64,000 nucleotides of DNA, from assembly GCA_029582155.1 (NCBI GenBank), contig CM055898.1, forward strand, positions 37,891,458 to 37,955,457, read 5' to 3'. How positions within the stretch are numbered: the first letter of the stretch is position 1; each line of letters opens with the position of its first letter. A program made the translations under genes and the position numbers. The notes under the pieces were generated by a model. That model was not told where the DNA came from. It did no database searches and worked only from the letters and a program-made list of their open reading frames with translations. Shown here piece after piece: positions 36,877 to 52,300 of this stretch. The stretch is from Panopea generosa. Taxonomy: Eukaryota; Mollusca; Bivalvia; Adapedonta; Hiatellidae.

Positions 36877-39800
36877 GTATAGTTATGATAATCGTTTAAA
36901 CAAATTTTGCTGTTAAATTATTTACTTTTGTGTTGTGTGCTGGGAGGCGGGAGTGTAAGTAATGACTGCAAGTTGTGTATTCATTTATATTCCCGTTTTT
37001 TAGATATGCAATGTTCTGCGGTTAAATCATTATGGTTCCAGATACACCAATAAGTGTGACAAACCTTATATGCAATTTTAAAATGTTACAAATGATTGAC
37101 TAAAATGAATAGTATTTACATCACGCGTCAAACTAGATGAAAAACAAAATATCTACAGATATATATTGCAATAATTAGCTGGGCCCAATTAGCTCGGTCG
37201 GTTACGCGTCTGACTATCAATCCAGGGGTCGTGAGTTCGAATCCCCCGCCCGGCAACAGTCTCCGTGATGATTGATATACGACATTGTGTCTCAATATCA
37301 TTCGTATCTCACCACTGATTCAAGTGGGAAAGTTATCAGTTAACTTGCGGAGATGGGATGTGCTCGAAAACTGGTTTATACCATGAAACAGTGGTTTGGT
37401 TAACTAATCGTCTGTTAGCCCTCGATGGCATAACAATGACGCTTAATATTCAATCAATCAATCAATGCAATAAGTCATATAAACATATAGCTGGTAAATA
37501 TACCTCCCTTGCATTTTAATCAATACTAGTTGTTATCTTATATATGACTACCTTTAAAGTAGTTGAGAGCTATTAAAGACAGTATTGCAGGGAAAACCGC
37601 TATAACTGTCTTGAAATTTTACTTTGTTTTTATACTGGAAACTCTTTCCAAGATGAAGCAAATTCAGGTATGTAAACCAGTGTGACGGATAAACTCTAAA
37701 TCAAAATAGATATCACAGGTACGTCACTTATTTGATACGTCACAATGTTGCAAAGTTAAGCGGGAAATTAATTTTAGTGTAGTCTGGGGTAGAAAAATCT
37801 CTTTTCAATTAATTAATTTGGTTTATTTATATGGCATAGTTATTGCAATGCGTACGAGATCAGTGAGCTCATATAAAAGCAAAATATATTGCAAAAACTA
37901 TTTTTGGTCAATTTTAAATTATTGACAAATCCTGATATAGATGTACTTCCTTTAAACATAATTATTTAGAATGACACGAACGGTAATGTCAGTTATGCGA
38001 TTCTTTAAATGTTGAATATTCATATCTTTATGATAATAAATATGTCCAATATACTCCAACATAAGACATAAATGGATTTCGAATTGTAATACCAGACTTC
38101 CAGGAAGATTTTACTTTATTTGTTTATTTCAGTCAAATAAAAACTGAATTAATAAATTTGAGTAAATATCTTCATAAATATTTTTTTCAATTAGTTTGAA
38201 TGTTTTATACAATTTTGATTAGTAATCCATTATATAGCTTTAAACCTGTTATTGCTTAATGCCACGTTATGAAATCCCATACCATCATAGTGTCATATAA
38301 CTAATGAAAATATGAAATGAGTTAAATTCACTATAAAGTTTGTCCTCTTATTATAAAGTTTAAACTTTTTAATAAAAATAAATATGTAATGTGTATGATA
38401 TCTGTCACATACATGCACAACATGTACACTACAGTTTGCCAGTTACTTTCCTAACGATAATATTTCAACCAAATGCATGTTATATACAACATCTGTTTTA
38501 ACTAGTTGTCACACACAACCAATATTACGTTTACAAATGTGTTGTATCCAATTACAACCTGTTATAAGGAAACGTGTAGATCTACTACAAACACTGTTTA
38601 AATAAACTATTAGTGTCAAACTCTTATGTTGTTAAGCAAAATAAATTAGATGTATTCTATCTCAGTCGGCAAATTAAACAATAGATAAAGAAGCGCACAG
38701 ACACGCGGCTATTACGTACAATACTAGCTACTCCCAGATAACCCGTATCTCGGCATGCTTACCGACATTAGTAACCTATCAATTTACTGATTAGTTTCTT
38801 CATATAATTGGCTGTAAACTAAAAGCTACGACATAGACACTGTTCGTTAGCTTTGTATGCTGTGTGCAATAAAACGGAAAATATTGGTTATATTAGTTTT
38901 TTAACTGCATAGTATTTTATCATTCTTGTCGTTTTGTCAAATATGATTATATGTCGCCAAATGTATGTCTTCTGATGTCGGGTAAACACATGTGTTAGTT
39001 TAAGAACTCTTACATTATACCGCCCAAGGTCGTGGTGGGTGGTACTCCATTTCCAAATAAAATATGATAGATGATTGCCAAGTAATGGCAGAATGACTTG
39101 GTACTACTAATATAAAAGCATATGAAACGCGTGGTACATAATGCTTATAATCATTGTATCATCAAACATTGAACACGCTGAACGTAGTTTAACATGATAG
39201 TAACGTCTCAGCTTCTCTCTTGAACCTCTATTCGCCTCAATATCGAATGCCTTTGTACATTTATCGCCTCTGCCTCTCTCCCCAAAAAACAGGTTAATTA
39301 TGTAAATAATTCAATCCCATCTGTCGATATAAAGCGTATGATATGTATAACATCAATGTAACATTATTGGTAAATATACCATTAGACAAATTAAAAAAAT
39401 AGTTTCTCAAGAATTTTATCTCTCGTAAAACGCACATAAAACGTACGCATCCTTGGAAAAGTGATATACTGTAAATGCCCATACACACTGGCCTTGCAGA
39501 AACTAGGTGACAAATTAAATCAAATTCCTAAAGAACATGATAAATTAAATTCCACACTGTATCAATGATTTATTACTCGCATACGTTTAATAATAAACTT
39601 AAGTAAACAAGTGATTTGCAATATTGCAACTTTAGCAGAGAAACATTACATTATTGTACCACATTAACCATTTGCTTTATTTGTCAGTTAAAATAAAGCT
39701 TTGTCAAATTCCTGTATACTAGTATATTGATTTGCTACAGGGCAATACAGGACCAATGGACGAGTGTTATAATGCTCGGTCTCTTATCTCTCATCGCTTA

Positions 39801-40356
39801 GGTCGTAGGTTCGAGTCACGCACTAATTGTGTTGTTTTTTTAATGTAAAATTTCGAGACATGCTCATCAGTTCTCTATGTATATATATATACGTTCTTGA
39901 GAAATAGCTTTTCGTGTGTAACGTTAAAAAAGGGCATTCTAACATTAGCATTCGTACGGCGATGACGCGTTAATGGGAAGAGTCCGAAGTCACCATCACA
40001 GCTGCGAAGATAATGATTCTAAAGCCAATACTCCTCTATATGGCATCATTTTATACTAAAATATACTTTAAAAAGAACATTATTGCAAACCTAAAGACAA
40101 ATAAATTATTTGGGAATTTGAAACTGATAAATACTCCTGCCAACCGACAGTTGAACACACTGTCAAAAACAATAGGGGGATGGACATTCCGTGAGCAAAG
40201 AACAGGAACATTCATAAGTTAACAAAGTATTTCAATAATAGACATATTTCGTTCTAAGTTTCGGTTTGTATGTGTGTATGTATGTATGTATGTATGTATG
40301 TATGTATGTATGTATGTATGTATGTATGTATGTATGTATGTATGTATGTATGTATG

Positions 40357-40388
<32 letters not shown>

Positions 40389-43300
40389 CGCCTTGATGAT
40401 ATAGGTGGACGACTTTACACCGACTATTACATCTAGATAACATATGGAGTAGAATATTTTCTATAATCGTATAATTTTTTATGATTCCAATACATGAACA
40501 TGCATAACGTTATATATGTTAAAACTAGTAAGTAGAAGGTTATGTTAAAAGTAGTAGGTTAGATCATTGATCATTGATCTAATATTACGTCCAGGTTTGC
40601 TTGTCCTTCCCAATTTATTAACTGTCGCAATCGTGTTGTACTTGAAAACTGCAATGTTCGACCAAGAAGTGAACTATAACAACTATACACAGAACTGACC
40701 AGAAAGTTCAGATGTGATAATACTTTAATAGCATTGTTACAAGAGCTTTAAAATAAACTGACAAATTCATATTTCTGTTTATTTTCTTTCCAACTTCTTT
40801 GTATTTAGATGCAAACTGCCCGGTTATGAAAACGATACATTTTCCATACAAGATGACGTTCACAGAGCTATTATTAATGCCACGATACCGGCGGACAGTT
40901 CTGGGGATCATCCCTACGATCGATGTCATATCTACACCATGTCAGAGAATCTAACACGAACTGTGACGACCTGCAATGAATGGGTGTATAACTCAGAAGT
41001 ATTTAAATTCACATTTGCTCAACAGGTAAACGTAGTTTATTTCCAATACACATGTATTTATGAAACAACAAATTTACTTCTTGGAAAGGAATCTAAAGGA
41101 GAGACCATTAATACATTAGCGCCGGTGACATGTAGACATAATAGAAAGAAGTTATATGTAACAATTGTTAAAGTGGTTTACGGCTGTCTATCTTTAAAAA
41201 TAATAACAGCCTCAAGAGTATCATTAATTTGGTTTATTAATATAATAATTAAGAACCTGGCTCGAAACAATGAAAGTAATTTGATTATTTTAATTCGGTT
41301 GAAAACTATAGTCATTTTGATCTTAAATAAAATGCTACCAATATATTACCGTTCTCGTTTTCAGCATTTAATTTTGTTTAATTCTTAAGCTAACACTTAT
41401 GCTAAACGTTTTTATTCATAAATTGATAAAAATGGGATCATTTTGATACCATTCTATTATATGAATGAAACTGATCTTAAAATTTGGCTTCTAAATAGAA
41501 AAAGATGATAGTACATGTGGTAATCTTTGAAAATAGTGACAATTATGTTTTTCTCTTACATATACTTATTTTTGCCTTTAAATATTTCAGCTTTACTTAA
41601 CCGACTTTTTATTTCTTTCATTTCTTGAACGAACACATAAAAGAGGATAATAACACTGTTTAATATTTCTGTTTCCTTGGTCCCATAAATGTATGTAAGC
41701 TCTTTTATTATTAGAAGATAAGCATAAGTTTATGAACACTGTATATTTTGATGTTACTTCAAGTAGAAATTAATAACATCAGAAAGTGATAACTGTGAAA
41801 TCACCATTTGTTTAATTGAAAACAAATCAACTTAAAATTACCCTCACATAATCGTTCTTGTTGATAAAATTATAGGCATAGGTTTATGAACATTGTATAT
41901 TATGATGTTACTTTAAAAACAAATTAATAACATCAGAAAGTAATTACTGTGAAATCACAATTTGTTTAATTGAAAACAAATCCACTTAAAACTACCCTCA
42001 CATAATCGTTCTTATTGATAAAATAATGGCATAGGTTTATGAACATTGTATATTTTGATGTTACTTTAAAAAGTAATTTATAATATCAGAAAGTAATTAT
42101 TGTGAAATCACCATTTGTTTAATTGAACACAAATCCACTTAAAGTAACCCCTACTCATAATCATTCTTAGTGATATAATAATGGCAAAATTTGCAAAGAA
42201 TATTGCAAAAAAAAATTTTTTAAGAAATGGTTATGTGTGTGACATAGAGTGCTTAATATATTAAAAAGCATAATACTTAAAACAAAAATAAGAATGTCTT
42301 AAAAGAAATACAACTTGATTTAAAATATAACATATTGAAAATCTTGAAACTTTCTAGCTTACATCCATATATATTGTCGAAAATATATCATTTATAACGC
42401 TTGTCGACACACACACAACTAGAAAAAAAGAAAACATATCGCTATAACATATTCGTTTTGAATACAACTACACTACAATTATACATCTTATTTAAAACAA
42501 AATCCCGTACAAATGACTGGAAAGTTTCTTTCCTTAAATATACATAATTGTTGTTAGACAGTTTCACAAGTGTAATGAAAACGGTGACGCAGTCTAAATG
42601 CAATGCATCCTGGTCAATATAAAAAATAACGATGCTGACGACAAGAAGAGATCAGAAAAGGTCAGATTATAATATACAATCAATACGCTGTAAATGTCGT
42701 CTGCGTCGATTGCTAACAACTATTGTAAATAACATAAAAATACAAACTGTACGTGTTCAGAATGGTCAAGGCATATTTACAATCCAAGATTGATATAATT
42801 ATAGAGTGGTTAGAGAACCTATCAGGAAAGGATATTTATTTTCATTATTTACTTACAAATGTTCTCCGGGCCCGATTAGCTCAGTCGTTAGCGCGTCTGA
42901 CTATCAATCCAGGGGCACTCTCTTCGTGATGGTTGATATACGATATTGCGTCTCTTTATCATTCGTTTCTTCTCACCGCTGATTCAAGTTGGTAAGTTAT
43001 CAGTTACTTGCGGAGATGGGATGTGCTCGAGTATTGTTTAAATTTCCAGAATCCCAAGAAACAGTGGTTAGGTTAGCTGATCACTGTTAGCTCTCGAAAG
43101 CATAAAAATGACGCTAAATATTCAACCAATCAATCAATTATTACAAAGGTTCATATAAAAACCATAATATATTTCCTATTTTTAAAATACGTGAGCTGTG
43201 GTATTTGATGAATTGCACATGATAATGAATGCTATCAAGCACGTACGACTGTTATTCCTAATATGAAACTTTTCCCGAATCTTCATAACATATTGTTTAC

Positions 43301-46300
43301 CTGGCACAATATGGCACTATATGACGATGACCTTATTCATTTCATTGTAAAAGAGACGAATTATGATAATTAATGATTCACAACGTCATTGAAACCAACG
43401 TGTATACATATTCCCCCAAAACCTTAGCAATCAAATTGCATAGGTAAAGCGTGAAACGATGTTGTTTGATTTTTCTGTATTTTTGTACTTTCAGCTTAAT
43501 ATGGTATGCAACGATTCCATCAAAATTCCAAACGCACAAATGATTTTCTTTTTCGGGGTACTCTTCGGTTCCATTTTTTACGGTCAGCTTTCTGATCTGT
43601 AAGTACAAAGAGTCTTAGCACTGTTAAGGACGATTGCTAATGTTTTTCATGCTCACCAACTCCGCGCACATAGGGAAGCAATTTTGTCAAGATCTGCCAG
43701 AGCCACTACATTCTGCTATACGACAACTAACCCTATTTCGGATTTCACAATTATTAACGGATACGCCTGAAATCGGTCTCTTATATTTTATTTATCATTT
43801 TCATGATTATTAATATTACATGCATAATATTAATATATACTAGTTTTAATTAATACTAGATATAAACAATTTTAATTGCTTGTTAAATCTCCAGCTTTTA
43901 AGGACGGATATGCTAATGAGGAGCTAATACCAAAACTTCTGTACGGTAACTTCTATCCATAAGAAAAAATTGACAAAAACCTTAGCAATCGTCTTTAATG
44001 TCCTTATTAACGTAAACTTAACTCTGCATTGATTTTATAAAACTCTTGCACGCTGTTTATTGCTTATAAATTACTACTTCATACAAAACTTTTGATAAAC
44101 CGCTAAATCGCTAATGCAGATGAACAAATAATATAATAAATGTAAACAAGATTTATATTGATTTCCAACAATGATACTTTTCATTCTAAATTACAAAAAC
44201 GATTTCGTTGACTAGTATTTTTTTCTGTGTTAAAACAAGTTAAACAAGTGTGTTTTGTTTTATCGCCATTTACTGCAAATTTGAATTATAAATGACACAT
44301 TCTTCTCAAAATATCCGTAAAAAGGTCGCACGAAGTATATCAGAGACGCAACACGCAGTATCAATGACTTTAAAGTAATACGTTCCTGTATCTTCGAATG
44401 TTTTGTTTATATCTCCGTGTAAATCTTTTCCCGTTAGAATCGGACGACGAAAGACGTTGTATTTGTGTATACTGGTACAATTGGGATCGTCGTTAGGTCT
44501 GATTGGGATGACAGAATACATTGGGTTTTGTGTACTCATGTTCGTCCTTGGGGGAGCGGTTCTTGGCCTTTACATGACTGCATACGTTATGGGTGAGTGC
44601 TCTTTTTAAACTATACATTTATTTACATTAATTGTTTCCTGTGTTTGGATGTCGTTGAGAACTTTCTGTATTGATTTTAATAAATTGTCAATAAATAATC
44701 GATACCGATAATTGTATACACACTTTATGCAATCTACTACGGAAAACAGCGTATGTTTAGCTGATTGTGCTTGAAAAGTCGCAATCTTGAATTTTGAACT
44801 GTTCAATATAAAAATTTTAAATAGAGCTGTTCGGCTATACACGTTAAGGTATGGAATAAATGTTTATTATTGTACGTAATAATCACATATTGGTTTTATG
44901 ATAGCAATAACCTATATATATATATATATATTGTACTGAATAAAACTCAGCTGTATTATTGCAATAACCAAATTCTTAAGAAAAAGAATGCTTATTTCGA
45001 TAAAACAAGTATAGTCGTTTCTATTTTATTACATATATTTCCATTTTTTCTCAATAAAATTATATTTCCTTCATCAGAAGTTGTGTTATCTACATTTTAC
45101 TTAATGATACTTGTCAATACAATACATAATAGTGGTAGCAGTAGCATTAGTAGTAGTGGTATTAGTAGTAGATGAAGAAGTCGTAGTAGCAGTAGAAGCA
45201 TTAGAAGTATTGGTTGTATAATCAGTAAATTTAGTTGAAATTACAACGATAAAAAAAAAAAACAACCGACAAAATATTCCGCATGACGATGACATTGAGA
45301 ACATCCAAGTAGGGCCAATCGGTCACTGCAGATCTTTCGTCTGCCGCTTTGATTATTTTAATAATTTTATTTATTTTAAAGGATCTTGATCTTTATTTAC
45401 TCTTCTGATAAGTTTTGATAAGTTTTTTTGGAGATTGAGGTACAGAATAAAAAGGTCATTTTACCCGCTGTTTTGTACAATATGGACATTATTGTACTCG
45501 CACGTATTGTGGAGAAAACCATATTGGACTCGGCGCCTACGGCGTTTTGTACAATATGGCTTTCACCACAATACATACTCGTACAAAATATTCCCATATT
45601 GTACAAAACACTGTAAAATAATCTTATAGTATTACTATCATCCCAATAATTTGTCTTTACTATAGAATGTTCAAGTTATAACTATCATGGTACAATATAT
45701 TATTAACTTTCATTGATACGATTACACCTATATGTGTTTACAAGTTAGTTCTGTCATTGCTCATGCTTGTATTTATAGCAGCATATACATGTTAGTACTT
45801 TCCTGGCACCCATATTATGTTTATTGCAGTATATAGTGATTGCTATAATGATTACTATCATACTATAACTATTTTTATCATACCTATATGTATTTATTAG
45901 AGCCGTATTAAGCTATTTATTTCTATCATGGCACATATGTGTTATCATGTTACCTATATGTGTACTATACTGGCACCTATATGTGTTTATATAAAAATCA
46001 TGTTATTCAAACACCATGCTGTAAATCACCGTGGTTTGTATTATAATGGTAACTAGCATAATAAACCGGATTTTAATACTTGGAGGGATACAATAAATTG
46101 TATACCTAACAGGTGTGCCACTTAGATGCAAATGTTGTTAGACTTAAATCTTGGGAAGAAACGAACAGTCTATCAAATAATTATCATAAAAGTGTTATTA
46201 ACAAGTCTATAACACAAGTGTAATTAACATGAATTCACTTCTACAGGTATGGAACTTGTTGGCCCAAGTAAGCGACTATGGACAGGTAACATCATCCAGA

Positions 46301-49300
46301 TGTTTCTAACCACTGGGGTATTGTACTTGCTTTTGATGGTGTACCTGATACGGGAGTGGAAATACTTCACCCTGGCAGTAGCCCTTCCTGGCTGTATCTT
46401 TCTGCCTTATTACTGGTAACAATATAAGAAGTTTGTATAGGCAATATAATAAGTAACATATGTATGTTGATATTTTTTTCTAAATTCTTAAATTAAAAGA
46501 TATTGAGCATTTCAGAGAGATGGGTCATTTAAACTATAATGGAAAAGGTGTAAGATTCAAATGAACCATCTTCCTGACCTGTTACATGTAAGGCGTTCTT
46601 TTTATTTTTCATGCGAACAATACGTTCATGATGAAATTCTGATACATATAAACTGATTAATAATGATATCTTATATCTGTATAGTGACTCATAAGTTTTA
46701 AAACTAGTTGTGTGTGTTCAATTTGGTTCATATTGGTGTATATAATCTCAAAATGTTTTTCATTGTATTAAATATATAGTTAGGTAAATCATATTCATTT
46801 TCAAAGTATTTTATACGACCGACTGTTTTCTAATCACAGTTTACATATTCAGTATATCAACTAATTTATCACAAATGTTCGTAGTTTTTCACAATCATTG
46901 TGTTTATATAATATTGAATAGTTAATTAAAAATCATATTCATTTTTAAGTATTTCACACGACCTACTGTTTTTTGTCACAGTTTACATCAATAACTCATT
47001 CTGAAAGTATATTAATGACTTTTTGTTTTTGTTTTTATACATAACTTGTTTTAAATATTTAATTGTATGTAGGGGAGATTCTTTTATATAAATGACAGCA
47101 ATGTGTCATTATGCACTGATAAGTTATTATAGGAGACGTATGCATGTTCAAAACTATAATAACAAGCAAAACAAGATGTAGAACCTTTCTTTTTTCTCAG
47201 CATTTTAATGGCTAAACACAACCAAATCCATGTACATTTCGTTAGTGCTGTGTGGAAGTGGTAAAAAAACAGACCCGTACTTTTTTTAATTACTTGGAAT
47301 TATTGAGGTAATTCTGAATGTTGCAGGATACTGATTAGGAAAGGTGTTGTGAGCGAGAGGGGTATTGCATATTTCATAACCCTTGCGAACAGACTAAAAA
47401 GTTCAAGATTGCCTTTTTCCTTTCTTTAACACATGCCGTGCTCCAAAGATATACGTTTGTCATATATTTAAAATAGAAGCTACCCAAATTACATTCAAGG
47501 CTTGTGCCAGACTCCTGTCGATGGTTACTCAGCAAGAATAAAACCGAAGAGGCAGGTGCCATTTTACAAAAGATAGCAAAAAGCAACAAAACAAACTTCG
47601 ACAAAACACTTCTGGACCGTTTACCTCCAGCACCCAAAGAAGGAAGAATCTGGCAATTATTTTCTAACAAAGATCTAGCTGGAACGACTGCTATTATTTT
47701 CTTTAACTGGTTCGTAACGTTATTATACTTATGGAAATATTCATTAATACAGCAAAATGACAAAGTACAAGGGAAAGACATTGAATTACGTTAGTGGCAC
47801 ACCATTTGCGTCACGCACATCTACACTGTATGCAAAACTGTATTTTACTCCTCAAAGTTTGTGATTCGGTAAATACGGTTTTGAATTTAAGTGCAAGAGA
47901 AAGAAGTATGCATGGAATTAGGTCAAAGTCACAGAATTAACACACATCTACACTTGATGCTGATTGTGTACCAAAATTTCAATCAATAACCTGAACATTG
48001 TGAAAATCGAAGGAGTATGCTCTACTGTAATGCATGGTCCAGCAGTAGAGCATCGAAGCCATGATCGCAGGTCGTCGGTCACGGCAATGTGTGGTGTATT
48101 TGACCAAGCCACTTTACTCACTTATACTTAGTACTTGTTTTTCTCAGGACGACCTCAAGCGTGATTTGTCTAGGTTACAAGAACTTATTTCACAATCGAT
48201 GTAAAAATTAATAAGTTAATCACAATAATTGCAAAAAGTAAATCTTGCATGGAATTTAGCTAGCGTCGAAACATTCTTATAGTAATACTACTAAGTACAA
48301 GGGACATTACTCTGCATTAAATTAAGCCACCACACGCGTCACGCACATTTACACTTGATGTTGATTGTGTATGCAGTTTCCTTAACAATGTGTTGACGAT
48401 CTCTATTGCGGTCGGCCCAACAGACCGACTGACAAAGACCGAGCAACCGACACGGTTAATCATATATGCCCCTCTTAAACTTCGTTTTCGGGGTTATTAT
48501 AAGGTTAATACATGTTATTACCTCATTGGTAATGCTAACATAAAATATATCATTTTGGCGTTATCTCAAAACAAAATAAATTGCCCTTACACGTACCAAA
48601 CCGCTGGACATTACGATTTATTTATTTCGTAATATACTCCAAATAAACGTGCTATGATTAATAGTGCTTAAAAAATATGTTACGTAGGGTATCTTCCAGT
48701 TCTTAGAAAATAAGTATATATCACTGAAACTTCCTTTCCAGGTTTGTGTGCAGCATGTCATATTACGGTGTTGTGTTGAACATCGGTAACCTTGGTGGGG
48801 ATTTTTATCTAAATTTCTTGTTACTGACCATAGTAGAATATCCCGCAAAGCTCGGGGTTATGCTTCTGATGAACAGGTTGGGACGGAAGAAGCTATACAT
48901 TATGTTTATGTTGACAGGTGGCGTTGCTTGCATAGCAACACTATGGCCGATAATAGATGGAAATGAAAGTAAGAATTTATGCATTTTTGTAATTATTCAA
49001 ATAAGTAGCAATCAGTTCTTTCTAAATTACTGATACATGTACATACCATGTGTTCTATATGAAATATACTCTTTTGAAGAGGTAATGCCTATATAGAACT
49101 TGATATAATAAAACCTAACGGTAACTTCAAAGTTTGTGGAGAATAGATTCTAAATATGAAAAATTAATGTTTTAAATTATCTTTTTTAACATCGACAAAA
49201 CGCGTATGATATTTAATGCGTGATTTTTATAAAAACTCGAACGAGTTTTAAAATAATTTTAGTTTGTCAGTATTGGGAAATCTTTGTTCAACTTGGTTAA

Positions 49301-52300
49301 ATAGAAGTCAGAAGTTTGCCGATGCAGGGCCTAAATATTAGCTTGGACATTAGCCCAAATGCCGATTAAATTCTACAGAAAAAATAACTATGAACTAAAT
49401 AAAATACTCAATTGATTTGAGGTAAAGGAGAGCGGGTACAGTACACATCCTTTATTAATATACAAATACATATTAAGGATTATATCGGAAAACAATTTAA
49501 ATTCTCAGAGAGGACATTTCACGCAAAATAAACACATTCGATTGCATACTGATGTTCTGATCGCATGGTTACACTCTTAAATGCAGACAGGCAGCAATTA
49601 TAACATTTGAAGTGGAGGATGCTGAAACAAGTTTAATCTAGAAAACTATTGTATAATACTAAACTGTGCAAATTATTTCTTCATTGTGGTGATGAGGAGA
49701 AAGTATGGATTATCGTCCAGTCCCTACAATGTACAGTCATATGTTCCAAATTGAACTCGGAAATTTCAAAGCCCAAACAAGAAAAGCATAGTCTACCAAT
49801 TAAATTAAACGTAGAATATCTCAGTTTGTATAACATTTATAAAAATAAATACGCTGATGCTTTTTTAATGTTTTGAGATTATGTGTTGTCAAATATCTTT
49901 ACTATATCTTATAACTATTTAACAGCTACCGAAGTACATATAAAATACGCGGGGCAATTAAAATGAATTACTCGCACGAACAATATCAAACAAAAGAATT
50001 AAAAATTACGAGTGCATGTGAAACATCTAGTTATATTTGTATTTAACGTAACACTCTTAGTTTGAGTTAAATTGATTTTCTGTAACACATATTTTTGGTA
50101 ATTTCTGCGAAAATTGTAATTATGTGGGTCTATCCATCTAAATTAAAGATTCACTGAGCAAGAAATCGATTTAAAAATGTAAAAACTGAAATAATTAGTA
50201 CTTTGTGAATACGTTTATTGGGCAAGTAAATTTGAATGTATAGACGCACAGCATGATATAACGCTATTATCATCATCAGTAGTATTATGATTAATTATGT
50301 GTTTCACCATCAAAAGGCCTACTAGTCATTAAGTGTATAGTTTTTACAATCTTTTTTAGAACTACATCCTGTGCTTATAGCATTGGCTATGATTGGAAAG
50401 TTGTGTGTGACAGGAGGGTTTGCGACCATATACGTGCTCTCGGCTGAATTATTTCCGACCGTTGTCAGGAATGCTGGAATGGGGTCAAGTTCCGCATTTG
50501 CCAGAGTGGGAAGCATGGTTGCACCCTATATTGCCAACTCTGTAAGATTTTAAACTAATTTATAATTGGTTTTACAATTCAGGAACATGGCTGACCGAGG
50601 ATTGTGTTCAATTATCTTCGCGATGCTTAAATCATAGCAACTAAACTGTCAGTGAGATGTGTATTATATTTTAATGAATACAATGTAGATGGAATCGTTT
50701 TATATTGTGAATGACAAAACACAATTGGAATGATCACGAACAGGTGAAGACCACTTTTAAGAAAACATGATATTACATTTATTAGACTTGTGCTCATCAA
50801 TGATGAAACTGTAATTGATGCCGTTATGCTTAACATGTATATATACTTCAATACGTCGTTATATAAGCTAACAATTGGATACATCACACCCATGCTCATC
50901 TTAAAACACATGATTACATTGCTTAAATTCCTGTTTAAAATATACCTTGTGTCGTTTAGTTCAGACTACATGTATATATTAGGTAAATGTAGACAAATTT
51001 TACGTGTTTAACAGCGAATGTTGAAAACGTTACAGGTCATATATTGGGTTTAATTGCTATGTCAGATGAATACATCAGAATGAATTTGAGAACAGCATAA
51101 AAAAACAACTGATGTATGTATAGTTCTTATTGTATTAAGTATTCTGAGTGCTTGCTTGAGCTAAACCTATTAAGGAGAGTTATAAACGACTGGTCCCGAG
51201 GTTATAAAAATGATCATGCTCCAATCAAAAGTTCTACTCAAACATTATATCCAGGATTAATATATAAACACAAATTAAATCACAAACACTCGACTAAAAC
51301 CCTCGACTTTAAAAGAATTAAGATAGATATTGAAGTTAATGTAGGAAGATAATTTTGCAAATAATTTCATTTATTTTGTTGTAATTATTCCAACCGTTTT
51401 TGGGTTGAGCATGAAATCGTGAGTGGAACATCCTATTGAATGTTAAACTTGTGGCCCAACCCGTTTGCTTAGTATGTGAATTATGCAATATATTTAAATC
51501 ATTCACGTGACTTTTATTTGTTTTTATAAAGCTTGTTGTAAACTTAGAACACACACAGGAATGATGACGGCATTCACATGACATTTATTGATTTGTATAA
51601 AACTGTGGTGTAAACTCAAAACACCCACACAGACATGGTGACGTCCTTGATGTGTTATTTCTATCGAACGTATAAAACTTTGGCAATATGATTACTAGAA
51701 ATCATCAAGGGATAAAACAATAAAAACATAAAACGCGCATGTCATTGCAATTGTCGTGTCTAAATTCTGAAACAACACAAAACTAGATTAGCTGACAGCA
51801 ACAACCGAGACAAAACGGATACGAGTTTGAGTTTTTGAAACGAAAGATAATTTTGCCTGTTATGTCGTCAGATTTGAATTTCCTGATTAATCAATTTATA
51901 GTTTCCATCATATCCATTAATTTCGATTTCATTAAGCTGAGCTTATCAGCAGATTAACATTTTAAATAAATTGAACGACTTAAGTTTATTATAGAAATGT
52001 TTTTTCATAAATATGATCTCTGTTGTTGTCTGTTCTTTATGAATAATTTTGAATGATAATTTTCTATTCATACAGAGTATTAAGTTATTCTGTATTTGAC
52101 GAAATAGTATCAATTGTTTGTTTCTGTATAATTATATCGCTATTCTAAATACAATTTGAAAAAAAAGTCTCTTAAAAGCACAGATCGAAACGTAGATAAA
52201 TGAAATAAAAGAAATGAATGAATCCTTTGATGTAAAGTAAACCTTATTTATTGTTAACATTTAATTGTTTCTTAAGATTTGTCGCCTAAAAACAGGCGCC

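Noticed and set aside
37181-37255. Intact tRNA gene
   Set aside because: A and B boxes are good, but the sequence continues into a SINE body and (AATC)n tail shared with a second copy, and the anticodon arm does not pair cleanly.
40939-41388. 149-codon frame starting inside SLC22-like exon 2
   Set aside because: It is exon 2 read through into intron 2. The splice donor at 41026 and the match to exon 3 show the real end.
45397-45629. Three overlapping frames on both strands
   Set aside because: They arise from the fold-back palindrome, where both strands have the same sequence.
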